Shown: positions 21,170 through 31,582, numbered from the stretch's first letter. The stretch is 64,000 nucleotides of DNA from Impatiens glandulifera (GCF_907164915.1 NC_061868.1:50405689-50469688); one strand, 5' to 3'. The notes: generated by a model from the sequence alone, not told the origin. Program-made: numbers and translations.

Positions 21170-21877
21170 TTAATCAGTAAACACCATTTTGGAGTACTTT
21201 TCCACCACGGCATCTCTATCGAGAATATTTGAGGGGGATGCCGGTGTGCCCGGTCCAAAATCTGGCCGGTACTTGAGAATCAGCCTGCTGATGTGGGGTG
21301 CAAAGCCGAGACCCTTCTTGGTCCGCACCATTTTCCTCAAAGTTTGAAAGAGGACCGCTGCCCAATTGATGGGCGTGTGGTTGTAGATGTGGGTCATCAT
21401 ATTATAGGTATTCTTTGAAAACCGCTGATTTACAGATTGGCACAGAATGGACCGAGTGACAATCTCAAGAAGTAGCTGAGTGCTTCGACCGAGGCGGGTT
21501 TTTAACCCATAGGTTTCCACCGTCTCGAAGGTTCCTAAGCAGCGGTACACATAGTAGTATTCATCAGTGCCCTCCAATGCCGGAAAATCAGAGAACCCTT
21601 CTTTGGGCAGATTGAAGAGGGTGGCAAATTCGGCTTCATCAAGCCGGAAGGTATGATTCCTTACAGTGGTTACAATGCGGTCTCCCCAGTTAACGGCATT
21701 TCTGAAAAATTCCTTGACATCCTCAGTCAGTATGGGACCAGATTCGTCAAGGAAGGCTTGAAGACCGGTAACAATGAGACTTTCAAACATGTGTTTCTTT
21801 GGGTGGTCATAGTCCCATTCGGCCAAGCATGAGCCGAAGTCAACACTTAGGAAATTTCCCAAAGTTCGGCTTGGCAT
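21170..21877 (-). CDS. Accessory ORF B of the retroelement, about 235 aa
   Basis: I chose ATG 21877 (MPSRTLGNFLSVDFGSC) because a TATA box lies about 80 bp upstream and the frame above it lacks similarity. The protein is essentially only the shared domain: VTGLQAFLDESGPILTEDV, EFATLFNLPKEGFSDF, TPINWAAVLFQTLRKMV, GLGFAPHISRLIL, FGPG. It has no membrane segment, zinc motif or catalytic signature that I recognise. Similar stand-alone proteins occur in predicted proteomes of some Lamiales, as I recall, so it may belong to an uncharacterised plant retroelement protein family. It is clearly paralogous to ORFs A and C. Confidence 0.8.
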   Translation of the reverse strand: MPSRTLGNFLSVDFGSCLAEWDYDHPKKHMFESLIVTGLQAFLDESGPILTEDVKEFFRNAVNWGDRIVTTVRNHTFRLDEAEFATLFNLPKEGFSDFPALEGTDEYYYVYRCLGTFETVETYGLKTRLGRSTQLLLEIVTRSILCQSVNQRFSKNTYNMMTHIYNHTPINWAAVLFQTLRKMVRTKKGLGFAPHISRLILKYRPDFGPGTPASPSNILDRDAVVEKYSKMVFTD

Positions 21878-21956
21878 GATTATGATGTAGAGAGAGAGAG
21901 ATTCAAGAGAAGTGCAAGTGATTGTGGATGTGAGAAAGTGAAGGGAGGATGGCTCC

Positions 21957-21963
21957 TTATATA
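21957..21963 (-). promoter_or_regulatory. TATA box of ORF B
   Basis: The element strand reads CTATATAAGGAGCC, a near-ideal plant TATA context, about 80 bp before ATG 21877. The leader between is CT-rich (CTCTCTCTCTC at about 21890-21900) and has no ATG apart from the start region. Confidence 0.55.
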
Positions 21964-22358
21964 GAATCGTTTTTGGAGGGAAAATCTGAGCATTGATTGT
22001 TAGTTTTGTTTTATTAAGGGAAAGAATCTTTTCCTTTCCAAAGTGCATTGGGAAGTGGCGGTTTGCAGATCTCGAGGTAAGTATTTGTTGGAAAGTGACC
22101 AGATTAGTTGGGAATTAAATATGCAAGTGGTTGGGAGTTATCTCATTAAATTGGATTATCTCATTAAATGCATTTAACACATAATGATATATAATAGATG
22201 GAGACCGAAGACGGTAGAGACAACACCGAAAATGACATACATAAATGATGAAGTTAATGAAAGCACAAATAAAACCGAAGTGGACATGGAGGAGGCCGAT
22301 ATGGTTAATGATGCATCCGGTACATGCAGCAAAACGACCGGATGCCAGATGAAGTGAC

Positions 22359-23093
22359 TTAACGAGGAGGGTTGAAGTTTCTCCTCCTCCATTCTCTTTC
22401 AAACCGACTGTAGAAAGAGTCGGTCATTTCCCTAGTTAGCACCTGAGCCTGGTTCAGGCTTTCGCCAGGGCAAGTTGGAACACCGAGTTCCACCAGAAGG
22501 GTGCTCATTTGGGGAATGAGACCGACCGACTGGACGTTAATCATCCAAACTAAGGTGTCGAACAGCACCCGGGACCAGTTTACCGGTGTGCCAGTAATGA
22601 TGGCGGCCATCATATTGAAACTTGCCACGCAGTAGGTGTTAGTGACATCTCTTCCAAAGATGCCCCTTCCTAACACATCATTGAGGAGCTGGTACTCAGC
22701 CCTCAAGAGAGATTTAGAACCATGATCATTGACAGGTTCATCCGACCGGGCAAAGGCTAGGGATACCTCAGCCTTAATGTCCGCAGGAGGATTGAGATCC
22801 GTGATCCCTTGCTTGGGCAGACTGAAACACCGACCAAAGTCCTGTTCGGTGAAGTCGAAAATTACCCCCCCAACTTTGGATTGGATGTGGGTCTCAAAAT
22901 GGGGTGTTCCCCGGAATACTCTGGCATTGTAGTAGAATTCCATAACGGATGCAGGATAGATGATTTGCTTATCATCCAGAAAATACTGGAGACCAGTATC
23001 TTCTAACTTCTTAATCATCCGATACACTTCATAGTGTTCGGTACCGGTACAGGATTCAAAATCTACTTGGAGGATGTTTGGGAATTGAGACAT
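22359..23093 (-). CDS. Accessory ORF A of the retroelement, 244 aa
   Basis: The frame is intact from ATG 23093 (MSQFPNILQVDFESC). It shows the shared pattern seen in B and C: TGLQYFLDDKQIIYPASVMEF, CFSLPKQGITDL, SLLRAEYQLLNDVLGRGIF, TPVNWSRVLFDTLVWMI, GLIPQMSTLL. It ends with a basic tail (EREWRRRNFNPPR). It is the first gene after pol, 518 bp beyond it. No known catalytic or binding motif is recognised. The conserved (T/G)(P/E)(V/I)NW...LF...L..M signature is the best handle for a profile search. Confidence 0.8.
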   Translation of the reverse strand: MSQFPNILQVDFESCTGTEHYEVYRMIKKLEDTGLQYFLDDKQIIYPASVMEFYYNARVFRGTPHFETHIQSKVGGVIFDFTEQDFGRCFSLPKQGITDLNPPADIKAEVSLAFARSDEPVNDHGSKSLLRAEYQLLNDVLGRGIFGRDVTNTYCVASFNMMAAIITGTPVNWSRVLFDTLVWMINVQSVGLIPQMSTLLVELGVPTCPGESLNQAQVLTREMTDSFYSRFEREWRRRNFNPPR

Positions 23094-23159
23094 GGTTAGT
23101 TTGCCTTAGTGAGAGAGTATTCTTGTGACTTGTGAGTTTTGTGGTGAGTGTTGCCCTCT

Positions 23160-23167
23160 CTTAAATA
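23160..23167 (-). promoter_or_regulatory. Weak TATA-like box of ORF A
   Basis: The element strand reads TATTTAAG about 70 bp before ATG 23093, followed by a leader of mostly CA-rich sequence. It is weaker than the boxes before ORFs B and C, so it is supported mainly by the parallel arrangement. Confidence 0.35.
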
Positions 23168-23611
23168 CTAGTTTAGGGGCTATCCTATTGTCCAGACATT
23201 AAATGGAATGACATGTATTAACTGCAGGATAAAAGGTTTTTCACCAAAATGGGTATGTTTGCAGTCTAGGTGTCGGTCATAGGCCTGAACCGTGAAAGAT
23301 ATCAAAAGATCTTCACGTCTTTTTAGGCGCGACCAGTTTTCTTTGAAAAGGCAACATTTCAGAACAGATATCTATAAACATTGGTAGTTGTTCCACATCT
23401 GTGAAATTCAAATAATCTGGGATGACCTGCTTCCGAACCGGTCAATCATCAGTTGTTCATCCCGATGCGGTTAGCTGGTGTTTCCACCAAGTAGCCGGTC
23501 AGTTTACTCTGTCTGATGAGCTGGGCGGTTCTTCCATAGGCATCTTGAGAATTCAAAGATCAGCAGCTTAAGAAGAACTACCTGTTTTATCTGTCGAAGC
23601 CGATTTTCCTT

Positions 23612-25885
23612 TTAAGTATCCTTAGGAAGGATCTGACTGATGTCGGTTAAACCGAGAGTAAGTCTAAATTGAGAGAACTTAGCTTCCTGTAGAGGCTTTG
23701 TGAAGATATCGGCTACTTGTTGATCGGTGGGTACGTATTCCAGCCGGATATGCTTCAGCGTGACATGCTCTCGAATGAAATGATGCCTTATGTCGATGTG
23801 CTTGGTTCTGGAATGGAGAACCGGGTTGTATGTAATCGCAATGGCACTTGTGTTGTCACAGAAAATTGGGGACTCTTCGGCTGTGATGCCGAAATCCTTC
23901 AGTTGCTGTTGGATCCAGAGAAGTTGAGAACAGCAACTTCCGGCCGCCAAGTATTCAGCTTCTGCGGTTGATGTAGCCACGGATGTCTGCTTCTTGCTAT
24001 GCCATGATACCAGTCGGTCACCAAGGAACTGACATGTTCCGCTGGTGCTCTTTCTGTCAATCTTGCAGCCTGCATAGTCTGCGTCTGAGTAGCTCGTTAG
24101 ATTGAATGATGAGTCCTTTGGGTACCACAGACCGACATCAGGTGTGCCCTTTAGATACTTCAGTATCCTCTTTGCGGCTGTGTAGTGGGATTGCTTTGGA
24201 TTTGCTTGAAATCTCCCACATACACCAACTGCAAACAGGATGTCCGGTCTGCTTGCTGTCAGATATAGCAGGGAACCGATCATGCCCCGGTATGCAATCT
24301 GATCTACTGATTGCCCTTCATCATCTCTGTCCAATTTAATGGATGAACTCATTGGAGTGGCCGCCGAGGAGCAGGTGTCCATACCGAATTTCTTTAGAAG
24401 CTCCTTGGTATATTTCGGTTGACTGATGAATGTTCCTTCCTTGAGTTGCTTAACCTGAAGACCTAGGAAGAAACTTAATTCTCCCATCATACTCATTTCA
24501 AATTTGTCAGTCATCATTTTTGAAAATTTATCACAGAGCTTTGGATCGGTGGAACCAAAAATAATATCATCTACATAGATTTGAACAAGTAGGATATGTT
24601 CCTTCTTTTCAAATTTGAATAAGGTCTTATCCACAGAACCGATGGTGAAATCATGCTCTACTAGGAATGCGGTCAGTGTATCATACCAGGCTCTTGGTGC
24701 TTGCTTTAGACCGTATAAAGCTTTGTTTAGCCGGTATACATGGTTTGGAAATGCAGCGTTCTTAAAACCGGGTGGTTGTTCAACATACACTTCCTCACGT
24801 ATATCACCGTTCAGAAATGCACTTTTAACATCCATTTGAAAAACTTTGAAATTTTTGAAAGCAGCAAATGCAAGAAAGATCCTAATGGCTTCAATCCTGG
24901 CTACAGGAGCAAATGACTCTTCAAAGTCAATGCCTTCTTCCTGTTTGTAGCCTTGAGCCACTAATCTGGCTTTGTTCCTCGTGACCAGACCGTCCTCATT
25001 GAGTTTGTTTCTGAATACCCATCTTGTTCCTATGACCGATTTATCTTTCGGTCTGGGAACTAAGTACCAGACTTTACTACTCTCGAACTGGTTTAGTTCT
25101 TCTTGCATTCCCAAGATCCATTCCGGATCTGACAATGCTTCATCTATTCTTTTCGGTTCAATCTGGGATATAAAAGCAGAGTTAAAATATCCTTCCAGAA
25201 GTTGACTCCTAGTTCGAACAGGTTCTGAAGGGTCACCTATAATTTGCTCAGGAGGATGTTTACTGTTTCTTCTGAGATTCAGTTCAAGGATGTCTACCGA
25301 GTTACCGTTTAATTGATCAAGGCTAGACATGTCGGTAGGCTGACCAAGATTGTCAGACCGACCGGCTTCCTCGGGTTGGACCGAAGTGTCAGCTTCCTGC
25401 TGTGAAACAGTTTGATCCGGCTGGGTATCAATATTACCCATTAGGTCATGGACAAATCCCCTGAAGACCGGGGTCTCATCTTCGCTATCAGAATGAATAT
25501 CGTTATTTTCCAGTCTGTTATGTAGATCAAAGCATGAAGCAGTGTTGCTTTCAACCGATTCATCGAAAACAACGTGAATTGTTTCCTCCATGGTTGCAGT
25601 TCTATTGTTATATACTCTATATGCTTTGCTTACCGACGAGTATCCTAGCATAATGCCGGTGTCGGTCTTTGCATCAAAAGCAGTGAGTTGGGTTTTACCA
25701 TTATTATGAATATAACATTTACAACCGAAAATCCTGAGGTATTTAAGTTTAGGAACTCTGTTAAAATAAACCTCATATGGTGTTTTGTTGTGAAATCTGT
25801 TAATCAAAGACCGATTTTGTGTATGGCATGCAGTGTTGATAGCTTCAGCCCAATATTTCTGAGCAATGCCGGAGTCGGCTATCAT
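23612..25885 (-). CDS. Copia pol, 3' part: integrase C-terminal region, reverse transcriptase, RNase H
   Basis: This is an open frame of about 757 aa. It starts within the integrase C-terminal part ([15 protein letters not shown]). The RT follows, with [14 protein letters not shown], the [14 protein letters not shown] block and catalytic YVDD (near plus 24575). RNase H follows with [10 protein letters not shown] and the TAEAEYLAA block, ending in [11 protein letters not shown]. All RT and RNase H catalytic acids I can check are present. The frame is offset from the integrase ORF just upstream: about 25936-25942 a small deletion in the TPQ..NG region shifts the frame. So this copy cannot make intact pol without correction or frameshifting. 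Confidence 0.9.
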   Translation of the reverse strand: MIADSGIAQKYWAEAINTACHTQNRSLINRFHNKTPYEVYFNRVPKLKYLRIFGCKCYIHNNGKTQLTAFDAKTDTGIMLGYSSVSKAYRVYNNRTATMEETIHVVFDESVESNTASCFDLHNRLENNDIHSDSEDETPVFRGFVHDLMGNIDTQPDQTVSQQEADTSVQPEEAGRSDNLGQPTDMSSLDQLNGNSVDILELNLRRNSKHPPEQIIGDPSEPVRTRSQLLEGYFNSAFISQIEPKRIDEALSDPEWILGMQEELNQFESSKVWYLVPRPKDKSVIGTRWVFRNKLNEDGLVTRNKARLVAQGYKQEEGIDFEESFAPVARIEAIRIFLAFAAFKNFKVFQMDVKSAFLNGDIREEVYVEQPPGFKNAAFPNHVYRLNKALYGLKQAPRAWYDTLTAFLVEHDFTIGSVDKTLFKFEKKEHILLVQIYVDDIIFGSTDPKLCDKFSKMMTDKFEMSMMGELSFFLGLQVKQLKEGTFISQPKYTKELLKKFGMDTCSSAATPMSSSIKLDRDDEGQSVDQIAYRGMIGSLLYLTASRPDILFAVGVCGRFQANPKQSHYTAAKRILKYLKGTPDVGLWYPKDSSFNLTSYSDADYAGCKIDRKSTSGTCQFLGDRLVSWHSKKQTSVATSTAEAEYLAAGSCCSQLLWIQQQLKDFGITAEESPIFCDNTSAIAITYNPVLHSRTKHIDIRHHFIREHVTLKHIRLEYVPTDQQVADIFTKPLQEAKFSQFRLTLGLTDISQILPKDT

Positions 25886-26883
25886 GGACCGTGCGGCTTC
25901 CTTGAGAGTCCGGTTTCTTCTCTCGGCCAGGCCATTTGAGGAGTCATAGCACTAGACAACTCGTGTCTAATGCCGGATTCATCAAGATATGCAGTTAATG
26001 TGCTATTAGTAAATTCGGTACCTCTATCGCTTCGAATGCAATTTATACGAGTTGATTTTTCATTTTGCAAACGCTTAAGGAGGTTGATTAGGTTTGATAC
26101 CGTTTCACGTTTAGATGGTAAAAATATGACCCATGTATATCTAGAATAGTCATCAATAACTACCATGGTGTAGAGCATACCGCCTAGACTTATGACCTGA
26201 ATTGGTCCAAATAAATCCATGTGAAGAAGATCTAAACATCGGCTAGATTGGAGATTTCCTTTGCTTTTAAATGATGACCTAGTTTGTTTACCCATCTGGC
26301 ATGCTGAACAAACCTTATCCTGGTTAAATACTATATCTGGGATGCCTTCAACTAATTTCTTACCACGAATGTAGTTTAAGGTTTTCATGTTTAGATGGTT
26401 TAGTCTTTTGTGCCATAGCCAGGTTTGATCAGTTTTAGCTATCATGCATATAGGGTGTTCTACTCTAGTTTTCCAGTCTACCTTGTAGATGTTACCTATC
26501 CTATTTCCAGTTAGTAGTACTATTCCTTGAGAGTTCTTAACTAAGCATGCATGTTTAAGGAATTCTACTGTGTATCCGGCATCACACATCTGACTAATGC
26601 TAAGTAGATTAAAACGTAGGTTTTCAACTAGAAGTACGTTGTCAATAGTTAGGTTACCATGGACAATCTTACCCTTGCCCACGGTTTTACCTTTAGAGTT
26701 GTCGCCGAAAGTGATAGGAGCACCGGTTACTGATCTAATGTCGGTTAGCAGATTGCTATTTCCGGTCATGTGTCTGGAGCAACCGCTGTCCAAGAACCAT
26801 TCGGAGTTTCCTAGCCGTTTCTTTGGATCCTGCAAAACGTACATATTTACAACTATTTGGTACCCACAGTTACTTGGGTCCAC
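25882..26883 (-). CDS. Copia pol, 5' part: protease, GAG-pre-integrase, integrase core
   Basis: The protease active site is visible as [12 protein letters not shown]. It is followed by the GAG-pre-integrase/zinc region ([10 protein letters not shown]...C..C) and the integrase core with [12 protein letters not shown] and [12 protein letters not shown]. The frame starts without an ATG and is +1 relative to gag, overlapping it by a few codons. Gag ends in TAA at 26870-26872. The C-terminus (after SSAMTPQ) is out of frame because of the small deletion noted for the next pol segment. Confidence 0.88.
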   Translation of the reverse strand: MDPSNCGYQIVVNMYVLQDPKKRLGNSEWFLDSGCSRHMTGNSNLLTDIRSVTGAPITFGDNSKGKTVGKGKIVHGNLTIDNVLLVENLRFNLLSISQMCDAGYTVEFLKHACLVKNSQGIVLLTGNRIGNIYKVDWKTRVEHPICMIAKTDQTWLWHKRLNHLNMKTLNYIRGKKLVEGIPDIVFNQDKVCSACQMGKQTRSSFKSKGNLQSSRCLDLLHMDLFGPIQVISLGGMLYTMVVIDDYSRYTWVIFLPSKRETVSNLINLLKRLQNEKSTRINCIRSDRGTEFTNSTLTAYLDESGIRHELSSAMTPQMAWPREETGLSRKPHGP

Positions 26884-28717
26884 ATGCGATTAGTCCCTTA
26901 GGTACCCAAACCTTGATAAATCGAACGGTCTTCTTTGCTAAAGTTTCAACTGTTCTCCTCACACTTGGTCTGGTGTAATTCGGTTTCCCTACAGATGACC
27001 TAAATGATGATGGTCTTTGGTTTGATGATCTATAGTTTGATCTACGTGGTTCAGGGAAGTCTTTCTTATATTTAAGGATTTCTGCTTTCCTTTTCTCAAG
27101 GTCAAGCCATGAATCGGTTGGGCCAACATAGTCATACTTTGTCTTTTCTTCCCTATAATACGCGGTCTCCTCTTCTTCAGCTGTACAGGTGCTCTTAAGA
27201 AATTTTATAAAGGGAAGGTTTCCTTTTGTAAGCTTTGCTTTCCATATGGATTTTCGGTTTTTAGATCTGTTTTCTGTGTATCCTAGGACATTCTTACAAC
27301 GTGGATGCCTGTATTCTTTATTCAGGTTCTTTACTATATCGCTAGATCTCCTATAGGCGGCCATCGTATACTGAAATCTGGCATTCTCTTTCTCGGTTAG
27401 TTCTCTAGTTGACTCATTGGGTTGTTCGATCTTAAGGTCTAATTCGGTTTCTAGGGTATGAATATCATCAGGTTGTATGGCTTCCGGTTCGGTTATGATG
27501 GGTACCTCTGGTTCTACTGGGATAGGTACTATGGGATCGGTTTTGATGTTGAGGTGCTTAGGTAACATGGTCAATAGGTTCTTATATTCTTCTACCATGT
27601 CATTCAATGCTTCATATAACTCATCTTTAGTAAATTCATCACAAGGAGAGTCAAATACCTGTTCCTCATTTGCCATGAGACATGTGAGGTCATCGTCACT
27701 GTCACTGTGAGCCCATAGGCTTCCTCCATCATCGGCTATCAGTGCTTTCGGTACTTCACTTCCTTCACCGGTTTGTTGATAGTTGTTTCGGTTATTTTGG
27801 TAGTCTGGTTTCTGTGTATCTCTCCTTGGTTTCCTGCATTCCCACTTAAAATGTCCCATACAGTTACAGTTATAGCATCTTATATTGGATTTGTCACCAT
27901 AGTAGTTGTTTGTCGGTTGGCTCCTTTTCATGAACCTCCCAAACTTCTGTGCAAGCATTGCCATGGCGTCCTCAGTAAACTGTTCGGCGGTTCTGATCGG
28001 TGCAGGTGCAGGAATCGGTACCGGTGCAGATGTAGGTATAGGGGCAGGAACAGGTGCAGCCGGTTCCGTAGATGTGAACAGAGCTCTGGTTGACGTTGAG
28101 GCCGAGACTTCCTCTTCAGTTCTGGAATTCATCTCGAACTCATATGCCTTAAGATCTTCGAATACATCGTATAATTTCATCTTACGTAGGCTCTTTGATT
28201 CTCTCATGACCATCGTCTTTATGTCCCAAGCACTCGGAAGAGATCTCAAGACCTTCATAATGACCTCTTTGTTGTCGTACTTCTTGCCCAGATTTGCCAA
28301 CTCATCTAATACACCAGTGAACCGGTCACTGTATTCCTTCATAGTTTCCCCTGGTTTCATTTTGATGCTTTCAAACCTCTGTGTGGCCACCATTATTTTG
28401 TTCTCCTTTGTTCTTTCATTTCCCTCAAAGATCTGGATGACCGTGTTCCAAGTCTCCTTTGCGGTTTTGCAGTCTCTGATCTTGCAGTATGTATTTCTGT
28501 CCACGCTGTTGGAGATCCGGTTTCTTGCATGGTTATCCAGATTGTTCCTTCTCCTATCATCAGCTGTCCATTCTTTTCTATCTTTATCAATGAATATCGG
28601 TCCTTCGGTCAGAATGGATTCCATTTCATCATCCAAGGTGACTAGATGTAGGTGCATGCGTGCCTTCCAGTTGGCAAAGTCATCACCTTCTAGCATTGGA
28701 GGCCTATCTTGATACAT
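26870..28717 (-). CDS. Copia gag, 615 aa with zinc knuckle
   Basis: The ATG at 28717 lies only 39 bp after the 5' LTR. The N-terminus PPMLEGDDFANWKARM is the standard copia gag opening (the UBN2-type capsid domain follows, with WDIKTMVMRES and DLKAYEFE). A CX2CX4HX4C zinc knuckle (CYNCNCMGHFKWEC) binds RNA. The long C-terminal extension after the knuckle, with VWVPKGL near the end, is typical of the SIRE lineage. Coding is uninterrupted. Confidence 0.92.
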   Translation of the reverse strand: MYQDRPPMLEGDDFANWKARMHLHLVTLDDEMESILTEGPIFIDKDRKEWTADDRRRNNLDNHARNRISNSVDRNTYCKIRDCKTAKETWNTVIQIFEGNERTKENKIMVATQRFESIKMKPGETMKEYSDRFTGVLDELANLGKKYDNKEVIMKVLRSLPSAWDIKTMVMRESKSLRKMKLYDVFEDLKAYEFEMNSRTEEEVSASTSTRALFTSTEPAAPVPAPIPTSAPVPIPAPAPIRTAEQFTEDAMAMLAQKFGRFMKRSQPTNNYYGDKSNIRCYNCNCMGHFKWECRKPRRDTQKPDYQNNRNNYQQTGEGSEVPKALIADDGGSLWAHSDSDDDLTCLMANEEQVFDSPCDEFTKDELYEALNDMVEEYKNLLTMLPKHLNIKTDPIVPIPVEPEVPIITEPEAIQPDDIHTLETELDLKIEQPNESTRELTEKENARFQYTMAAYRRSSDIVKNLNKEYRHPRCKNVLGYTENRSKNRKSIWKAKLTKGNLPFIKFLKSTCTAEEEETAYYREEKTKYDYVGPTDSWLDLEKRKAEILKYKKDFPEPRRSNYRSSNQRPSSFRSSVGKPNYTRPSVRRTVETLAKKTVRFIKVWVPKGLIACGPK

Positions 28718-28742
28718 GTTTGCTTGAGTATTGAAACTAACT

Positions 28743-28754
28743 GCTCTGATACCA
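28743..28754 (-). other. Primer-binding site (initiator tRNA-Met)
   Basis: The element strand reads TGGTATCAGAGC two bases after the 5' LTR. This is complementary to the 3' end of initiator methionine tRNA, the usual copia primer. Confidence 0.92.
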
Positions 28755-28756
28755 AT

Positions 28757-30099
28757 TGTTAGGATCTAGGTCGCCGCTGGTGGACCGGGGGTTGGACCGT
28801 TTAGCGGTTCTCACTCGTAGGGTGGTGGTTAATCCGGTTAGAGATTAACACCGGGGTTTCAATACTACACAACCTGTCACAAACCCTTGAACTAGGTTCA
28901 AGCGCGGAAGAGGTTTGCTTTCAAGTTGAAGCGGTACACGTGTATGATAGGCGAAGTCGGTTTCGGATGATGGAGATTTGAAGAATGGTGGGTCGGTTTC
29001 GGTTATCTGGATATTCGGTATGGTTAGTAGTGAATCGGTTTGGAGCGGTATGGTTAAGTTAGTCGGTTATATAATGAAGCCAACAGAAAGTAAATAACAC
29101 AACAGATTTTATGGATGTTCGGAGATAAAACTCCTACGTCACCCCTTCCTCTCGAAACCGCGAGAAGGATATTCACTAAGGAATACAAGTACAATTCGAT
29201 CGAGACTTATTTCCTGCTCGATAACACTCTTACAATTCACACCGAAATTGTAGCACACACTTAGAATTTAGCACTTAGGCTTTCTTAGAATACCACACTG
29301 TTATCACTTGTAGTAAATGCTCTCAACGCTTCACTTGTCTCGCTTAATGTCCCACTTTTTTGTTGCTCTAGTAACTGCATTTACTCTTCTTCAACTGCCT
29401 CCTTTTATAGGTGAAATATGCCAACGGTCATATTTCACTTCCTTGAATCTGATTGGCTGGTCAGCGGTGCAGTGATTCAGTGTCTCAGACCTGCCGGTCT
29501 TCTCCTCAGACCTGACAGTCAATCTCAGACCTGGCATCCTGTTTCAGACCTGCCGGTCTGTAGAGCAAACCTGCCGGGTTTGTCTTTTACTTAATGTAGG
29601 CACTGTCTGCTTGGACAGTTGTCTGTACTTTGAAGATTTCCTTTCTGGCTTATCCCGAAGTGGAAAGATCCGGTAGTACTGTTTTCTGCAGCCTACAGTC
29701 TTTCCTCAGACTTGCATGGATATGGAAGTATTCAGTCTGTTCCTTTGGTATCATTCTCAACAGATACCCAAAGTGTCTTCTTGTGCAGGTCGGCCTCTTG
29801 ACTTGGCCTAGGTTGGCCGCTTGACTTGGCCGAATATCTTTTGATAGTGAAGTGACCGGGCTTATTCCGGTTATGTTTGTCTTGAGGGTTGATCGGCTAT
29901 TTGATGGATCTGGCTTTTAGGCTTTGGCCGATCCTTCCTCTGTTCGGTCGCGTACCGAATATTCTTGATCGGTTTGGTAGCTTGACCGGTTCGGTTTCTT
30001 CAGTTGGTTTTCTTTTGTTCATCCGGTCCGGTTCCTTGTTCCTGCGTAGGAGGTTTGTTTAAGTTAGGTTTATTTGAACCGGTATGAATTTATCTAACA
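28757..30099 (-). repeat. 5' LTR of the Sirevirus-like element
   Basis: It is 1343 bp and differs from the 3' LTR at two positions that I could find. It has the same TATA box (about 29403-29411) and CAGACCTG motif array (about 29480-29589). The flanking bases after it (GTAAG) do not match those before the other LTR. Confidence 0.93.
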
Positions 30100-30672
30100 G
30101 TAAGGTAGATGGATTTAGTCAACCGTTGCCATGTCTTCTTCCAAAGAGACAATTAATTTACTTTTTCTTTTCTTTTTATCACATTAAGAAGTTATTTTAA
30201 AATTCATAAATTACCATTATTTTTCTATACCATTAGGTTACAAAAATATGAAGAACATACTAATAATGGTTTTTGCATAATTTTGTTTTTAATGTGTGAC
30301 AATTTTATGGATTTGTCTTTACTCTAATTAACAACTTAGGGATGAATTATACTCAAAGACAACATTATCAATCCCCATAAATTAGTATTTATCTACCTTT
30401 TTTTATTAAACTTTCATCTATTCTTATATTTTAAACTATTCTACCCCATATTAAAATAATCATCATGGTTGAATTATGAACATAGTTTAACTTGTAAGGT
30501 ACTTTAAAAAATTTTTCAAAGTCATAACTTGATGAGTTGAAACATGGAAGCAAGTTAAAATCGAAAAAAATTTCAAATTCTTTACTCCCATTACATATGT
30601 GAAATAGATGCTCTACACTGTCGAAAATTATACGATAAAATTAATATAATAATATTAATAAATGTCGGATAT

Positions 30673-30769
30673 TTTGAAGAATGGTGGGTCGGTTTCGGTT
30701 ATCTGGATATTCGGTATGGTTAGTAGTGAATCGGTTTGGAGCGGTATGGTTAAGTTAGTCGGTTATATA
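30673..30769. repeat. 97-bp exact copy of an internal LTR segment
   Basis: These 97 bp are identical to 28977-29073 of the right LTR (and to the matching part of the left LTR). They lie 573 bp beyond the element, in the same orientation. Neither end coincides with an LTR boundary. Confidence 0.9.
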
Positions 30770-30794
30770 TGCCTAATCGATCGTCTAAAGATAT

Positions 30795-31582
30795 TGTTAC
30801 GCCCTACTTTCTTACTTTCATGCACCTTATTTCAACGTGATTTCAAACATAAAAGTCGGTACTACGGTCATTAAAAATGTTCCTATTGGACACGATCATT
30901 AAAAATGTTGAGATAGAAGTCGGTACTACGGTCTCGGTCCCTCCTCCCACACACATCTTCGACATCATGCTCTACTCCAAATCTTCCTTCACCTGTCATA
31001 AAATCCGTTTGCTGGATTTCTATACCACACAAGCATAGTGAGTCTAAGAACCCAACAAACATTTATAAGAAGACATTTTACTACATTGCATCCATGAGTA
31101 TTTTTAAGGGTATCTCATCAGTCAATCATGTACAGTTTCATACTTGAGCCATATTGGGACCCTTAGCCCGGAGAGCTGATCCTCTAGGGTAGGCATCCAT
31201 TCGTCAATTCCACCAGCCATATTTTGGGAGCATCGGACCACCAGAGCTCATGCTGGTAGTCATCCTCCCGTATCCGTCAATTCCTCCATCATTATCTCTT
31301 ATATTCCATAGCCCTTTACTCAAAACATCCTTCTTTAGAAAACCATGGACTTGCAATGAAAATATACTTTGGAAACCTTTTTGCACCATTTATATAAAAT
31401 ACATGATAAATAGCATTGTGTGGGTTTTATAAAACGTTTAAAAAAGTATTTGCCTGATAATTCCTTGTTTGCGGAATCATCGGTCGGACCACTCGATCTT
31501 GGGTGTCATCCTCCACGGTCATAGATCTCTGTCAAGACCGCAGATTCCTCGGTCTAGAAAAGTTAAATTTTGGGACGTGACA
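30795..31582. mobile_element. Possible solo LTR (788 bp)
   Basis: The segment begins TGTTACGCCC and ends GGGACGTGACA, so it has TG...CA ends with imperfect inverted termini. The flanking five bases are GATAT and AATAT, one mismatch apart. The interior is richer in GC than its surroundings and has no coding. No second copy exists in the window, so the call rests on the ends alone. Confidence 0.4.

Larger units (their letters stand above)
16203..30099 (-). mobile_element. Sirevirus-like Ty1/copia LTR retrotransposon, 13.9 kb, with three accessory ORFs
   Basis: Two LTRs of 1343 bp each (TG...CA) flank a 11.2-kb interior. All genes read on the minus strand, so the right LTR is the 5' LTR. The interior holds, in order: primer-binding site, gag with a zinc knuckle, protease-integrase, reverse transcriptase-RNase H, then three additional ORFs before the polypurine tract and 3' LTR. 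Copia order (integrase before RT), YVEQPPGF in the RT, extra genes downstream of pol and a multiplied polypurine tract point to the Sirevirus/SIRE lineage. I found two differences between the LTRs (16591/29145 and 17038/29592), so the insertion is recent. Pol carries at least one frameshift, and no target-site duplication is visible. Confidence 0.9.

Noticed and set aside
27906..28712. 268-aa plus-strand ORF opposite gag
   Set aside because: Antisense shadow of the well-supported gag; no family resemblance.
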